Assembly (NCBI RefSeq): GCF_000429485.1
Contig: NZ_AUBY01000015.1
Location: 62,001-126,000, forward strand
Length of the DNA: 64,000 bases
Reading direction: 5' to 3'
Source: Aliagarivorans marinus DSM 23064
GTDB taxonomy: Bacteria; Pseudomonadota; Gammaproteobacteria; Enterobacterales; Celerinatantimonadaceae
Under the pieces are notes generated by a model. The model was not told the DNA's origin. It did not search any database and saw only the letters and a list, made by a program, of their open reading frames with translations. Made by a program: the position numbers and the translations under genes. This document shows positions 44,633-54,535 of the stretch, one piece after another (positions within the stretch are counted from its first letter, which is position 1; every line of letters starts with the position of its first letter).

Positions 44633-45634
44633 CTAGCCGCGCAAGGCCAATACCGAATCACGCTTGACCAAGGTGGGCACGTATTTGTGGCAATCGCTCA
44701 CTGATTTGCCGCTGGACAGGCTCAAGGCCATCTCGGCAGCCTCCATTGCCATCATCTCAATGGGATAGCGCATGGTGGTCAATTTAGGGCGCAAGTAGCG
44801 TGACAGCAACACGTCATCGAAGCCGATTACCGATACATCTTCCGGTACTCGGTAGCCATTGTCGGTAAGCACCGAGATCACCCCCGAGGCCATGGCATCG
44901 TTGTACACCACGATAGCGGTGGCGCCGAGATTCTTCGATAGCAGATTCTGAGTGGCGACTTCGCCGCCGGTTTGGTTCGGGTCGCCGTGCTCGATGGCGA
45001 TATCGGCCAGCGGCTGGCCAGCTTCTGCCAAGGCCTGCTGTAGCCCTTCCAAACGCAACTGGGGATCTTCAATGTGATAGCGGCTAGATACGCAGGCAAT
45101 CTTCTGGTGGCCTAAGGACATCAAGTAGCGCCCAGCAGCTTCGCCGCCGGCGCGGTTATCCAACCAGACACAGCGGTGGGCAATCTGCGGGATGTGGCGG
45201 TTAATCAGCACCATCGCGGGATTGGCTTCGGCGTAGGCGATCAGCTCATCGTCACTCAGAGCCTTAGAGTGCACCACCAGAGCTTCGCAGCGCTGCTCCA
45301 ACAGCGTTTCAATCGCCTGACGTTCGGTGTCGGCGCTGACTAAGCCATTGGAGATCAACAGCTGGCGATGATGTTCGCGGGCGATTTTCTCTACGCCGCC
45401 AGCGAGGGTGGCAAAGAAGGGATCGGTCAGCTCGCTGAACACTAAGCCCAGGGTTGGGCTGCTTTGGGTTACCAAGGCGCGGGCATTGGCATTGGGGCGG
45501 TAGCCAAGATCTACCATCACCTGTTTCACCTTGGCGCGGTTTTTATCGCTAACTTTCGGACCGTTATTGATCACGCGGGAAACGGTTGCGACGGACACAC
45601 CTGCGGCGGCGGCTACATCCTTAATGGTTGCCAT
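44633..45634 (-). CDS. galR: GalR-type LacI-family regulator
   Basis: 333 residues, close to E. coli GalR over the whole length. MATIKDVAAAAGVSVATVSRVINNGPKVS HTH/hinge start, PNANARAL, DPFFATLAGGVE, RCEALVVHSKAL, MVLINRHIP, YNDAMASG, VSVIGFDDVLLSRYLRPKLTTMRYPIEMMA. GalR represses galactose genes and is released by D-galactose or D-fucose; no gal gene lies in the window, so the targets are elsewhere. Two GalR-like operators upstream suggest autoregulation. Confidence 0.9.
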   Translation of the reverse strand: MATIKDVAAAAGVSVATVSRVINNGPKVSDKNRAKVKQVMVDLGYRPNANARALVTQSSPTLGLVFSELTDPFFATLAGGVEKIAREHHRQLLISNGLVSADTERQAIETLLEQRCEALVVHSKALSDDELIAYAEANPAMVLINRHIPQIAHRCVWLDNRAGGEAAGRYLMSLGHQKIACVSSRYHIEDPQLRLEGLQQALAEAGQPLADIAIEHGDPNQTGGEVATQNLLSKNLGATAIVVYNDAMASGVISVLTDNGYRVPEDVSVIGFDDVLLSRYLRPKLTTMRYPIEMMAMEAAEMALSLSSGKSVSDCHKYVPTLVKRDSVLALRG

Positions 45635-45649
45635 TCTGCTCTCTTCTTA

Positions 45650-45665
45650 AGTTAAACGGTTTCAC
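45650..45665. promoter_or_regulatory. Candidate GalR operator, proximal
   Basis: AGTTAAACGGTTTCAC: the right half matches GTGnAAnCGnTTnCAC perfectly, the left half partly. Sits just downstream of the predicted -10 of galR, 16 bases before its start. Confidence 0.55.
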
Positions 45666-45672
45666 CCGAGAA

Positions 45673-45702
45673 TCTATATGTTGGCTGAGATTGGGGAAAC
45701 AA
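45673..45702 (-). promoter_or_regulatory. Predicted galR promoter
   Basis: On the minus strand TTGTTT (45702-45697) and TATAGA (45678-45673), spaced 18 bases, between the two GalR-like operators. Confidence 0.5.
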
Positions 45703-45714
45703 TTCTACATCAAA

Positions 45715-45730
45715 CTGGAAACGTTTACCT
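45715..45730. promoter_or_regulatory. Candidate GalR operator, distal
   Basis: CTGGAAACGTTTACCT keeps 9 of the 12 defined positions of GTGnAAnCGnTTnCAC, including the central CG and both AA/TT pairs. Centre 65 bases from the proximal site. Confidence 0.6.
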
Positions 45731-45869
45731 AGATCGCTATCTTGACACAGCGCGGTGGGGAAACTTTGAGCGGCCTAGAATTCTGGCAGATTTTTTACAT
45801 CAATAGCTATTTTAGTGATCTCGGTTTACATTAGAGCCAACTGCAGGCTGGATTTCACCGCGTGGTTAA

Positions 45870-46925
<1,056 letters not shown>

Positions 46926-46928
46926 ACC

Positions 46929-48203
46929 GTGCTAAGACTGCTGCGCGGCTTGATGGTCGCGCTTTTGTTACTGGGCCTTGGCTTGGCGCTGCTGTTGTGG
47001 TCGTTGACCGATAGCCAGTCGCAGGTCGAGGTGGCGCCACCCCAAACCCAAACGGTGGTGGCGGCCAAACAGCTGGTCCAGCAATTTGCCCAACAGCTCT
47101 ATCTAAGCGATCAAGACTTTCAGCTACAGCTCTCCGCTCAGCAGGTGACGCAGTTATCTGAGCTGGCCTCCTACGCGGTTGCCCCGCTGAACATACACGC
47201 CCAACTGAGTGGGCAACAGCTGCTGGTGGATGCCAGCATCGCGTTACCGGTTCCGGCACTGTCGCGCTACCTCAATGCCCAGATAGCGGTGAACTCCTCG
47301 GCTGGTGGAGTTGCTCTCGGCCAGCTGCATGTGGGCTGGCTGCGCCTGCCCGGGCCATGGCTGAAACGCCAAGTACTTGCGCTGCTTGATACGCTCAGTG
47401 ACCAGCAGGCGTTTAGCCGTTTGGACCAGTCGGTCACCTCGCTCTCGATTGATCCTCAGCAGCTCGATCTGGCGCTGAGTCGTGATGTGGTGGTGGCACT
47501 GAAACTGGCGCAAGAGGCGGTGAATTTCGATCCGCCGGATCCGCTGATGCAACAACGGGTGCTGCATTACTACCGCCATGCGCTGCTGCTGGATGCTCAG
47601 GCGCAAGGTGACTCACTGGGCCACTATCTGCAAGGCTTGAGTCATGAGGTGTGGCAGCAAAGTGTCGATGCTTCACTCAGCCAAGAGTTGGAGGCGATGC
47701 TTTGGGCGCTCAGCCTGCACTTTACCCAAGGACCGTTTCGCGGCGCACTAGGTCGCCAGCTAGGGGTGTTTGAGGCCCTCCAGCCCTATCGCTATGGGGC
47801 GACCTTGGCCGGGCGCAATGACTTGGCGCTGCACTATGTCTACTCGGCGACCATTGCGCTGGCTGCCGAGTATGGCGTGAGCCTGGCGATTGGTGAGTTT
47901 AAAGAGTTGTTCGATGCCCGCGAGGGGGGCTCGGGCTTTAGCTTTGCCGATTTGGCCGCCGATCGCGCCGGAGTAAGCCTGGCACATACTCTTGATAGCG
48001 AGTTTGCCGCGCGGGTGTTTGTGGAAACGCTGATGCAATCGGGCGCTGAGGAGCGTTTCTTCCCCAGCATCGCTGGGCTGGAAGAGGGGATCCCCGAGGC
48101 GGAGTTTGCCCGGCGTTTTGGCGATGTGCAATCTGCGGCCTACCAGCGTCTGTTTGCTGAAATAGAGCAGCGCATCCTCGATTTACCCGCCTACATAAAA
48201 TAA
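46929..48203 (+). CDS. Membrane-anchored hypothetical protein after hemB
   Basis: 424 residues, no family recognised. One N-terminal TM (LMVALLLLGLGLALLLWSL, about 8-26), then a large periplasmic region. Its first part (about 60-210) is beta-rich. The second part (about 290-420) is helical with YSATIALAAEYGVSLAIGEFKELFDAREGGSGFSFADLAADRAG, conserved-looking and perhaps hydrolase-like, but without a clear catalytic motif. GTG start three bases after hemB; probably co-transcribed. Function unknown. Confidence 0.78.
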   Translation: MLRLLRGLMVALLLLGLGLALLLWSLTDSQSQVEVAPPQTQTVVAAKQLVQQFAQQLYLSDQDFQLQLSAQQVTQLSELASYAVAPLNIHAQLSGQQLLVDASIALPVPALSRYLNAQIAVNSSAGGVALGQLHVGWLRLPGPWLKRQVLALLDTLSDQQAFSRLDQSVTSLSIDPQQLDLALSRDVVVALKLAQEAVNFDPPDPLMQQRVLHYYRHALLLDAQAQGDSLGHYLQGLSHEVWQQSVDASLSQELEAMLWALSLHFTQGPFRGALGRQLGVFEALQPYRYGATLAGRNDLALHYVYSATIALAAEYGVSLAIGEFKELFDAREGGSGFSFADLAADRAGVSLAHTLDSEFAARVFVETLMQSGAEERFFPSIAGLEEGIPEAEFARRFGDVQSAAYQRLFAEIEQRILDLPAYIK

Positions 48204-48226
48204 AACCGCTGGCAGGCCGCGGTTTT
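48202..48226. terminator. Bidirectional terminator after the hemB operon
   Basis: AAAACCGC (48202-48209) / GCGGTTTT (48219-48226) around a nine-base loop, between converging genes. Confidence 0.75.
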
Positions 48227-48254
48227 GATGTATTGATGGTGTTGCTAGTAGTGC

Positions 48255-49331
48255 TTAGTCCAGATGGCTAACCACCCAGTCGATGGCCATGCCGTAGACC
48301 TCGTCCATCAGTGGCTTGAGCTGTTCAAGGCTTGCCAGCAACTGGGCGCGCTCGCTGATACATAGGTTGATATGGCCAACCTTGCGGCCCGGACGAACCT
48401 CTTTGCCATACCAGAACACTTCTACACCCGGTACGCCCAGCCATTCGCGGTTGTAGTCCACGCCAATCAAGTTGAGCATGATGCCTTGGGCTTTCACCAA
48501 GGGCTCTACCATTGGCAGGTCTGCGACTGCTCGTACGTGTGCTTCAAACTGGCTAAGGCTTGAACCGGCTTGGGTCCAGTGGCCGCTGTTATGTACCCGT
48601 GGGGCAATTTCGTTGATCAGCAGCTTATCGCCAACCTGGAAGCACTCCATGGTCATTACACCCACATAGTCTTGGCTTTCCATCAGCTTGCTGAGCATGG
48701 CTTCAGCTTGCTGTTGCAGTGGGGCTTTGCTGGCAACCGGCGATACGGTGGCCAGCAAGATTCCTTGATGGTGCAGGTTGGTCGCCAGTGGGTAGAAGGC
48801 CATACGACCATCGCGGTGGCGCATACCAATCAGCGAGACTTCTTCATCGAAGCCGATGGCTTGTTCGGCGATGCAGTTACCGCCCCAGCCTTGTGGCACG
48901 CTCAGCTGTGCCGCGCCGCCATCTTGCTTCAGCCAGTGTTGGCCCTTGCCATCGTAGCCGCCTGAGCGTTGCTTCAGTAGCACGCGCTCGCCCAGCTCGT
49001 CAAACAACTGCTCAGCGCTTACCGCTTCGGTCACATCCACCCACGGGGCGGTGGCCAGTTCCAGCTCATCCAGCAGGCGCTTTTGTGAGGCGCGATCGGC
49101 CAAGGTGGCCAGCAGCTGCTTATTCAAAAAGCGCGGATGTTCGCTTAGCTGCTTGGTGGCAGGGGTATCCGGCCAGTGCTCGCGCTCTACGGTGATCCAA
49201 TCATCGTCGGCGATCGGGAAGGTATCCAGCTCGTCGGTTTCTACCGGGCGCAGCTCGATATCCAGTGGTTGTGCGGCATGTTTTAGCATTGCGCCGAGTT
49301 GTCCGGCGCCAAGAACCCAAATCTTGCTCAT
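48255..49331 (-). CDS. purK: 5-(carboxyamino)imidazole ribonucleotide synthase
   Basis: ATP-grasp enzyme of purine synthesis: AIR + ATP + bicarbonate to N5-CAIR. 358 residues (355 in E. coli). VLGAGQLGAMLKHAA at the N-terminus, LLKQRSGGYDGKGQ lid, EQAIGFDEEVSLIG, INEIAPRVHNSGHWT with metal-binding Glu/Asn, and HINLC. Nine bases after purE, same operon. Confidence 0.97.
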   Translation of the reverse strand: MSKIWVLGAGQLGAMLKHAAQPLDIELRPVETDELDTFPIADDDWITVEREHWPDTPATKQLSEHPRFLNKQLLATLADRASQKRLLDELELATAPWVDVTEAVSAEQLFDELGERVLLKQRSGGYDGKGQHWLKQDGGAAQLSVPQGWGGNCIAEQAIGFDEEVSLIGMRHRDGRMAFYPLATNLHHQGILLATVSPVASKAPLQQQAEAMLSKLMESQDYVGVMTMECFQVGDKLLINEIAPRVHNSGHWTQAGSSLSQFEAHVRAVADLPMVEPLVKAQGIMLNLIGVDYNREWLGVPGVEVFWYGKEVRPGRKVGHINLCISERAQLLASLEQLKPLMDEVYGMAIDWVVSHLD

Positions 49332-49340
49332 GATGGTCGC

Positions 49341-49838
49341 TTACTCCGCGTCGCGAGGATCGGCCATGGCCAATACGCTTTCGGTTTGCTCGGTGCGGAA
49401 GGCTTCCAGACGCTCAGCCAAGGCGGCGTCGTTGTTGGCCAGGATTTGGCTGGCCATCAGGCCGGCGTTGAATGCACCCGCAGTGCCAATCGCCAGGGTA
49501 CCTACCGCAATGCCTTTTGGCATTTGCACGATGGAAAGCAGGCTATCCATACCGTTTAGCGCTTTGCTTTGTACTGGCACACCCAGTACCGGTAGACGAG
49601 TATTGGCTGCCACCATACCAGGTAGGTGGGCTGCGCCGCCTGCGCCAGCAACAATCACCTGAATACCACGGTCGGCGGCTTCTTTGGCAAAGCTGGTCAG
49701 TTTATCGGGAGTGCGATGGGCCGAGACTACTTCAACTTCATAGTTGACACCGAGCTTGTCCATGATTTCGGCAGCGCCTTGCATGGTTGGCCAGTCACTC
49801 TTGGAGCCCATAATTACGGCTACTTGGGTTTTCGACAT
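49341..49838 (-). CDS. purE: N5-CAIR mutase
   Basis: Converts N5-CAIR to CAIR, following PurK. ATG 49838 with GAGGAA upstream gives 165 residues (169 in E. coli): [10 protein letters not shown] phosphate-binding loop, [11 protein letters not shown] with the catalytic His, [21 protein letters not shown]. The frame is open 20 codons upstream, but that part is not homologous. No clear PurR box seen. Confidence 0.97.
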   Translation of the reverse strand: MSKTQVAVIMGSKSDWPTMQGAAEIMDKLGVNYEVEVVSAHRTPDKLTSFAKEAADRGIQVIVAGAGGAAHLPGMVAANTRLPVLGVPVQSKALNGMDSLLSIVQMPKGIAVGTLAIGTAGAFNAGLMASQILANNDAALAERLEAFRTEQTESVLAMADPRDAE

Positions 49839-50030
49839 CGATTGTTCCTCGTTGATATACGGGTATAGCTCGGTAGCTATGTTTGGAAGGCTCCGCATTA
49901 TAGCGGATCTGCCACCAATTTAAACGCTTAGCCCGGTTTAGTCGGGCGCGAATCCTGGCGCATCAGGTTGGACCACCGTCTGAACAGTCTTATATCAACT
50001 ACGCTCAGAGAATCGGAGTCAGGAGGTATT

Positions 50031-50828
50031 ATGCATAAAGCTTTCGGTTTATTACTGTTTTTACTGACCTTTTCGGTTCAGGCTAAGCAAGTTACCTTGG
50101 TATTGCCCTCCTACTCGGACGAGTCTCACCTCTACTATCATGAGCTCTTGGAACAAGCATTGCTGGCTGCCGGGCATGATGTAGCGATCACCACGCCTTC
50201 GCTGCACTTGCCGCAAAAGCGCGCCGAAGCGATGCTGTACAATAACCAACTGAGTTTGGTGTGGTTGCTGCACTCTGAGGAAAGGGATAACAGCGAGCAG
50301 TTGGTCTCGGTGCCGGTGGACCTGACCAATGGGCTGATTGGCCATCGGGTATTGCTGATACCACCCGCTGACAACGACAGCTATCGCTTTGTGCAGACTC
50401 TCGACGATTTTCGCCAGCTCGACAAGACCGGTGGCTTTGGCAAGAACTGGTTCGATGTGGCGGTGTGGCAGGCCAACGACCTGAACGCGCTGGAGGTGGA
50501 TGGCGAGTGGCGTCGCCTTTATAAGATGGTGGCCAACCGCAAGCGCGGCATTGATTACTTCTCACGTGGCTTTACAGAGGTGATCAACGAATCTCTGCAG
50601 CACCCCTACCTTTCCATCGAGCCATACTTGGTGCTGGTCTATCAGCGCGACTTCCACTTTTATCTGCCTGCCGAGCAAATAGAGCTGGCACAGTTACTGA
50701 CAGAAGCCTTGGAGCAAGCACGTGACAGCGGCTTGATGGACAAGCTGATTGAAGAGTACTGGTTCGACGATTTTAAGCTGCTTAACTTTAAGCGTCGGGT
50801 GCGGATTGAGCTGGCGACGCCCAAGTAG
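50031..50828 (+). CDS. Orphan periplasmic binding-protein-like protein
   Basis: 265 residues from ATG 50031, with AGGAGG at 50021-50026. Signal peptide about 1-18 (LLLFLLTFSVQA), then a type-2 binding-protein-like fold: QVTLVLPSYSDESHLYYHELLEQAL, RAEAMLYNNQLSLVWLLHSEE, VDLTNGLIGHRVLLIP, NRKRGIDYFSRGFTEV. No permease or ATPase nearby. A relative of amino-acid-binding or sensor-type periplasmic domains, ligand unknown. Flanked by divergent purEK and convergent gppA. Confidence 0.78.
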   Translation: MHKAFGLLLFLLTFSVQAKQVTLVLPSYSDESHLYYHELLEQALLAAGHDVAITTPSLHLPQKRAEAMLYNNQLSLVWLLHSEERDNSEQLVSVPVDLTNGLIGHRVLLIPPADNDSYRFVQTLDDFRQLDKTGGFGKNWFDVAVWQANDLNALEVDGEWRRLYKMVANRKRGIDYFSRGFTEVINESLQHPYLSIEPYLVLVYQRDFHFYLPAEQIELAQLLTEALEQARDSGLMDKLIEEYWFDDFKLLNFKRRVRIELATPK

Positions 50829-50867
50829 CCTATCAGTGGCTACTCGGCGCGTGCCTGAAAGGTGTGC

Positions 50868-52358
50868 TTAACAAAGCCCTTCCATAAAGCTTAGCGGTAG
50901 GTCGTTGCTCAGTTGCTCTGAGGCTTCTAACTCCAGCTCCGCTGCACGCAGCGGGTGATCTTCCATCCACAAGGGCGGGAAGTTAAGCCGCCAGTCATCG
51001 CCGTCTTGAGAGACGTTAACCTTGGGTACACTCTCGCCGGTGCGGCGCATGCAGACGATAATGGCAATCCGCAACAGGCGTGCCAAACAGATGGCTTCCT
51101 CTTGGGCGATGGCCCGTTGCTTTTCCAACACCTCGAGCTGCAAAGGCCCGCGTTGGTTGAGCATCAGGCAAGACAGCAGGTGCTGCTGAGCGGCAGTAAA
51201 ACCGGGCAGATCGCTGTGGTCGAGAATATAGGCGGCATGCTGTGGCGCCTTCTTAAACTCAATATTCAACCCCACCTCGTGGAACATCGCGGCCCACTTG
51301 AGCAAGCTGCGCGCCCGCTCACTTAAGCGCGGTTGTAGCTGGCTGGCCAACTGCAGGGCGCAGTCGCGCACCCGCTTGGCGTGGGCGGCATCAATTTGGT
51401 GGCGTTGCACAAAGCTGTCGGCGGTGCGCTGGCGCACGCTGCTGGTTTCACTCTGACTAATCAGACTATAGGCCAGCCCTTCACGCAGTGCGCCGCCGGC
51501 TAGGGTCAGTCCTTCGATGCGCAGTGCCTCAAACAAGGCGATCAAGATAGCGAGCCCCGGAGCGAACACCGGTTTGCGCTCGTCCAGCAGACCGGGAATC
51601 TTGATATCATCGATATGTTCGAAGGCGAGAAGTTGCTGTTTAATGCCCTGCAGCTTCTCCATGGTCAGCCGCTCATCCAGCCCTTGTGCTTGTACCACTT
51701 CTTGTAGCGCTTGAATGGTGCCGGAGGCGCCGACGCAGGTCTTCCAGCCAAGGCGGCGATAATCACTCACCACCGGTTGGATGATCTGCTTGGCGGCCGC
51801 TTCAGCTTGCGCAAACGCGTCGCTGCTGAGCTTACCGCCGGGAAAGTGGTTATTCAGCCAAGTAACACAGCCCATATCGAGGCTGGTAAGCAGCTTGGCT
51901 TCGCTCTGCTCGCCCACCACTAGCTCGGTGCTGGCACCGCCAATATCTATGACCAAACGCTTTCCTGAGCCACTGCTGGTAAAGGCCACGCCGCGGTAGA
52001 TCAGGCGGGCTTCTACTTCGCCGCTGATAATTGCGATGTCGTGCTGCAGGATTTTTTCGGCTTGTTCGAGAAACTGTTGGGCGTTATTGGCTTTACGCAG
52101 GGTGGCGGTGCCGACGATGCGGATCTGCGCCGCCGGGATATCGCGGAGCTGCTCGGCAAACATGCTAAGGCATTGCCAGCCACGTACCATGGCTTCGTGG
52201 CTGAGGGTACCTTGCTCATCCAATCCCGCGGCCAAGCGCACCTTGCGCTTCACCTTGGAGATCGTCTGGATAGAACCGTGCAACTCGCGGACGATCAACA
52301 TATGGAAACTGTTCGAGCCCAAGTCGATCGCCGCGTACAGAGGACAACTTCCTGTCAC
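50868..52358 (-). CDS. gppA: Guanosine-5'-triphosphate,3'-diphosphate pyrophosphatase GppA
   Basis: Ppx/GppA enzyme that hydrolyses pppGpp to ppGpp in the stringent response and can act on polyphosphate. 496 residues (494 in E. coli). ASKHA-fold motifs LYAAIDLGSNSFHMLIVRE, ISGEVEARLIY, DIGGASTELVVG, CVGASGTIQALQE, GGALREGLAY, then a C-terminal HD-like part (HEVGLNIEFKKAPQHAAYI). GTG start with GGAGCAGGAA upstream. Twelve bases after rhlB, as in the E. coli rhlB-gppA arrangement. Confidence 0.95.
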   Translation of the reverse strand: MTGSCPLYAAIDLGSNSFHMLIVRELHGSIQTISKVKRKVRLAAGLDEQGTLSHEAMVRGWQCLSMFAEQLRDIPAAQIRIVGTATLRKANNAQQFLEQAEKILQHDIAIISGEVEARLIYRGVAFTSSGSGKRLVIDIGGASTELVVGEQSEAKLLTSLDMGCVTWLNNHFPGGKLSSDAFAQAEAAAKQIIQPVVSDYRRLGWKTCVGASGTIQALQEVVQAQGLDERLTMEKLQGIKQQLLAFEHIDDIKIPGLLDERKPVFAPGLAILIALFEALRIEGLTLAGGALREGLAYSLISQSETSSVRQRTADSFVQRHQIDAAHAKRVRDCALQLASQLQPRLSERARSLLKWAAMFHEVGLNIEFKKAPQHAAYILDHSDLPGFTAAQQHLLSCLMLNQRGPLQLEVLEKQRAIAQEEAICLARLLRIAIIVCMRRTGESVPKVNVSQDGDDWRLNFPPLWMEDHPLRAAELELEASEQLSNDLPLSFMEGLC

Positions 52359-52370
52359 TAATTCCTGCTC

Positions 52371-53645
52371 CTAATGACGATTACGCCGTGGCGCAGAGTG
52401 TCCTTTGCTGCGTTGTCCGCTACGAGAGTTCATCTGCTTGTTGCGGTGAATGCGCTTCGGTGCAGGCAAGTCGGTAAGCAAAGCATCATGACGATACTTG
52501 GTTTCCGGAATAGAGTGCTTGATGTAATCCTCGATGGCCGGCAGATTGAACACGTACTCCTCACACGCCAGGCTGATGGCGTGGCCGCTAGCGCCAGCTC
52601 GGCCGGTACGACCGATGCGGTGAACGTAGTCTTCGGCATCGTCGGGCAGGTCATAGTTGAACACGTGCGATACCAGAGGAATGTGCAGACCACGGGCGGC
52701 TACATCGGTGGCAACCAAGATGTCTAGTTCCCCTTTGGTGAACTGCTCAAGGATCTTCACGCGTTTGCGCTGCGGAATATCGCCGGTGAGCAAGCCTACA
52801 CGATGCTTATCGGCAACCAGATGGCCCCAGATATCTTCACAGCGGTGCTTGGTATTGGCGAATACAATAGCGCGCTCCGGCCAATCTTCTTCGATTAGCG
52901 TCTGCAGCAGGGCCATCTTGTCATCGTTTGAGGGATAGAACAGCTCTTCGACGATGCGCGCACCGGTCATCTGCTCTGGCTCGATCTCGACATGCTCGGG
53001 GTCGTTCATGTGCTCGAACGCCAGCTCCTGCACTTTGTGTGACAGGGTGGCCGAGAACAGCATGCTCAAACGCTCGTTGGCGGCAGGCATGCGACGGAAC
53101 AAGTAGCGAATGTCTTTGATAAAGCCCATATCGAACATGCGATCGGCTTCATCTAGCACTACTGCTTGAATCGCGTTCAGGCTGAATGCGCCTTGCTTGA
53201 GGTAATCGATGGTACGGCCAGTGGTGCCGATCAGGATATCTACGCCCTTCTCTAGCATCGCTTTTTGGCTGTCATACCCTTCGCCCCCATAAACCGCACC
53301 CGCAGTGATACCGGTGTGTTTTGATAGCAGTTTGGCGTCGCGGTGGATTTGGAGTGCGAGCTCGCGTGTTGGGGCGAGGATAATGGCGCGTGGTTGATTC
53401 GGTTTGCGCCCTTCGACTTCCGCAGTGCTAATCAGGTGGTTATAGGTAGCGACCAAAAAGGCCAGGGTTTTACCGGTACCGGTTTGTGCCTGGCCTGCAA
53501 TGTCTTTGCCTTTAAGTAAGATCGGCAGGCTTTGGGCCTGGATCTTGGTGCATTGGTGATAGCCGTGCTGTTCTAAAGCATTAAGAACTTTCTCTTGTAG
53601 CGGAAAGTCGGCGAACCGTTGTTCTGTAAGATGTGTTTTGCTCAT
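52371..53645 (-). CDS. rhlB: ATP-dependent RNA helicase RhlB
   Basis: DEAD-box helicase that unwinds structured RNA for RNase E/PNPase in the degradosome. 424 residues (421 in E. coli). Q motif ([28 protein letters not shown]), [65 protein letters not shown], and a basic C-terminal tail ([15 protein letters not shown]). Divergent from trxA, as in related genomes. Confidence 0.97.
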   Translation of the reverse strand: MSKTHLTEQRFADFPLQEKVLNALEQHGYHQCTKIQAQSLPILLKGKDIAGQAQTGTGKTLAFLVATYNHLISTAEVEGRKPNQPRAIILAPTRELALQIHRDAKLLSKHTGITAGAVYGGEGYDSQKAMLEKGVDILIGTTGRTIDYLKQGAFSLNAIQAVVLDEADRMFDMGFIKDIRYLFRRMPAANERLSMLFSATLSHKVQELAFEHMNDPEHVEIEPEQMTGARIVEELFYPSNDDKMALLQTLIEEDWPERAIVFANTKHRCEDIWGHLVADKHRVGLLTGDIPQRKRVKILEQFTKGELDILVATDVAARGLHIPLVSHVFNYDLPDDAEDYVHRIGRTGRAGASGHAISLACEEYVFNLPAIEDYIKHSIPETKYRHDALLTDLPAPKRIHRNKQMNSRSGQRSKGHSAPRRNRH

Positions 53646-53980
53646 GGCGTAAGCATATCACAGGTCGTTTTATGCACCACCCTGCTGTCTGTATTAAATA
53701 CCGAGTTTTCTGCTAGTTGGCGGAGCAATGCCGACTTAGCTAAGTGTTTTTGCTTGGTGCCGCCGGTTTCGCTTATAGCGCTTAGGCTTAGCTTAGGCGG
53801 GAATTGAATCAATCGATGCTTGAATATTCCGCCTTGATCTCGTGAAATGGGTCCCCATATATACCCGAGCGACCTCAAGATGCAGGATTTAGAGGAGCTG
53901 GAAAATCTAGCTGAACAAGCATCTTAAGGCTTTTCGGGTATAGCAATACCTTAAGCAACGAAACCAAGTGGAGTCCGCCA
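53646..53980. other. 335-base rhlB-trxA divergent region
   Basis: Must hold the rhlB and trxA promoters; no hexamer pair stands out clearly. The part nearest trxA (53860-53942) is the long copy of the palindromic repeat. No ORF or other structure seen in 53646-53859. Confidence 0.5.
53860..53942. repeat. Palindromic repeat element, long copy
   Basis: 83 bases with outer ends TATACCCGA / TCGGGTATA and inner arms CTCAAGATGC / GCATCTTAAG, so nearly the whole element folds on itself. A 38-base copy with the same ends lies at 54312-54349. Similar TATACCC(G/A)A...CTCAAGATGC repeats occur in Shewanella/Vibrio-type genomes. It resembles a non-autonomous palindromic (REP/MITE-like) element. Confidence 0.8.
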
Positions 53981-54307
53981 ATGAGCGACAAAATTATTCA
54001 GCTTAAAGATGAAAGCTTTGAAGAAGACGTAGTGAACGCGTCTACACCAGTATTGGTAGACTTTTGGGCTGAGTGGTGTGGTCCTTGTAAGATGATTGCA
54101 CCAATCCTCGACGAAGTCGCTGATGAGTATCAAGGTAAAGTAGTAGTCGGTAAACTCAACATTGATCAGAATGCAGAAACCCCACCAAAGTTTGGTATTC
54201 GCGGCATTCCGACCCTGTTGCTGTTCAAAGACGGCAAAGTAGCAGCCACCAAAGTCGGTGCCCTGTCTAAAGCCCAACTGACCGCCTTCCTCGACGAAAA
54301 CATCTAA
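53981..54307 (+). CDS. trxA: Thioredoxin 1
   Basis: Small dithiol protein that reduces ribonucleotide reductase and other cytosolic disulfides, recycled by thioredoxin reductase. 108 residues (109 in E. coli). [16 protein letters not shown] active site (Cys33/Cys36), conserved Asp in [30 protein letters not shown] with the cis-Pro. Lies between rhlB and rho as in E. coli, and between two copies of a palindromic repeat; the second probably shapes its 3' end. Confidence 0.98.
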   Translation: MSDKIIQLKDESFEEDVVNASTPVLVDFWAEWCGPCKMIAPILDEVADEYQGKVVVGKLNIDQNAETPPKFGIRGIPTLLLFKDGKVAATKVGALSKAQLTAFLDENI

Positions 54308-54311
54308 AGTA

Positions 54312-54349
54312 TATACCCGAGCAATCTCAAGATACTCTGTTCGGGTATA
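54312..54349. repeat. Palindromic repeat element, short copy
   Basis: TATACCCGAGC...TTCGGGTATA, 38 bases, begins five bases after the trxA stop. It keeps the left part (CTCAAGATAC) and outer right end of the long copy but lacks its middle. As RNA it would form a hairpin at the trxA 3' end. Confidence 0.8.
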
Positions 54350-54535
54350 ACTGTGAGCAGGCTTACATTGCTAGGCCTGCTTTTGTTGGATCTTTCTGCA
54401 CAATAGTGCTAATTTAAAACGGAAATTGTCTTAAGCCCTTTGGCTATCCCATGGCCGACTAGCGAGTCCAGAGCTTTCCTTTGCATCTATACGACCCTGT
54501 GCGTCAGCCTATCAATCTAACTAACACTCACCATT
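54350..54535 (+). promoter_or_regulatory. rho leader region
   Basis: 186 non-coding bases before rho. The last 60 are poor in G and rich in C and T (ACCCTGTGCGTCAGCC, CTAACTAACACTCACC), the composition of Rho-binding rut sites. In E. coli rho is autoregulated by Rho-dependent attenuation in its leader; the same is inferred here. Confidence 0.45.
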
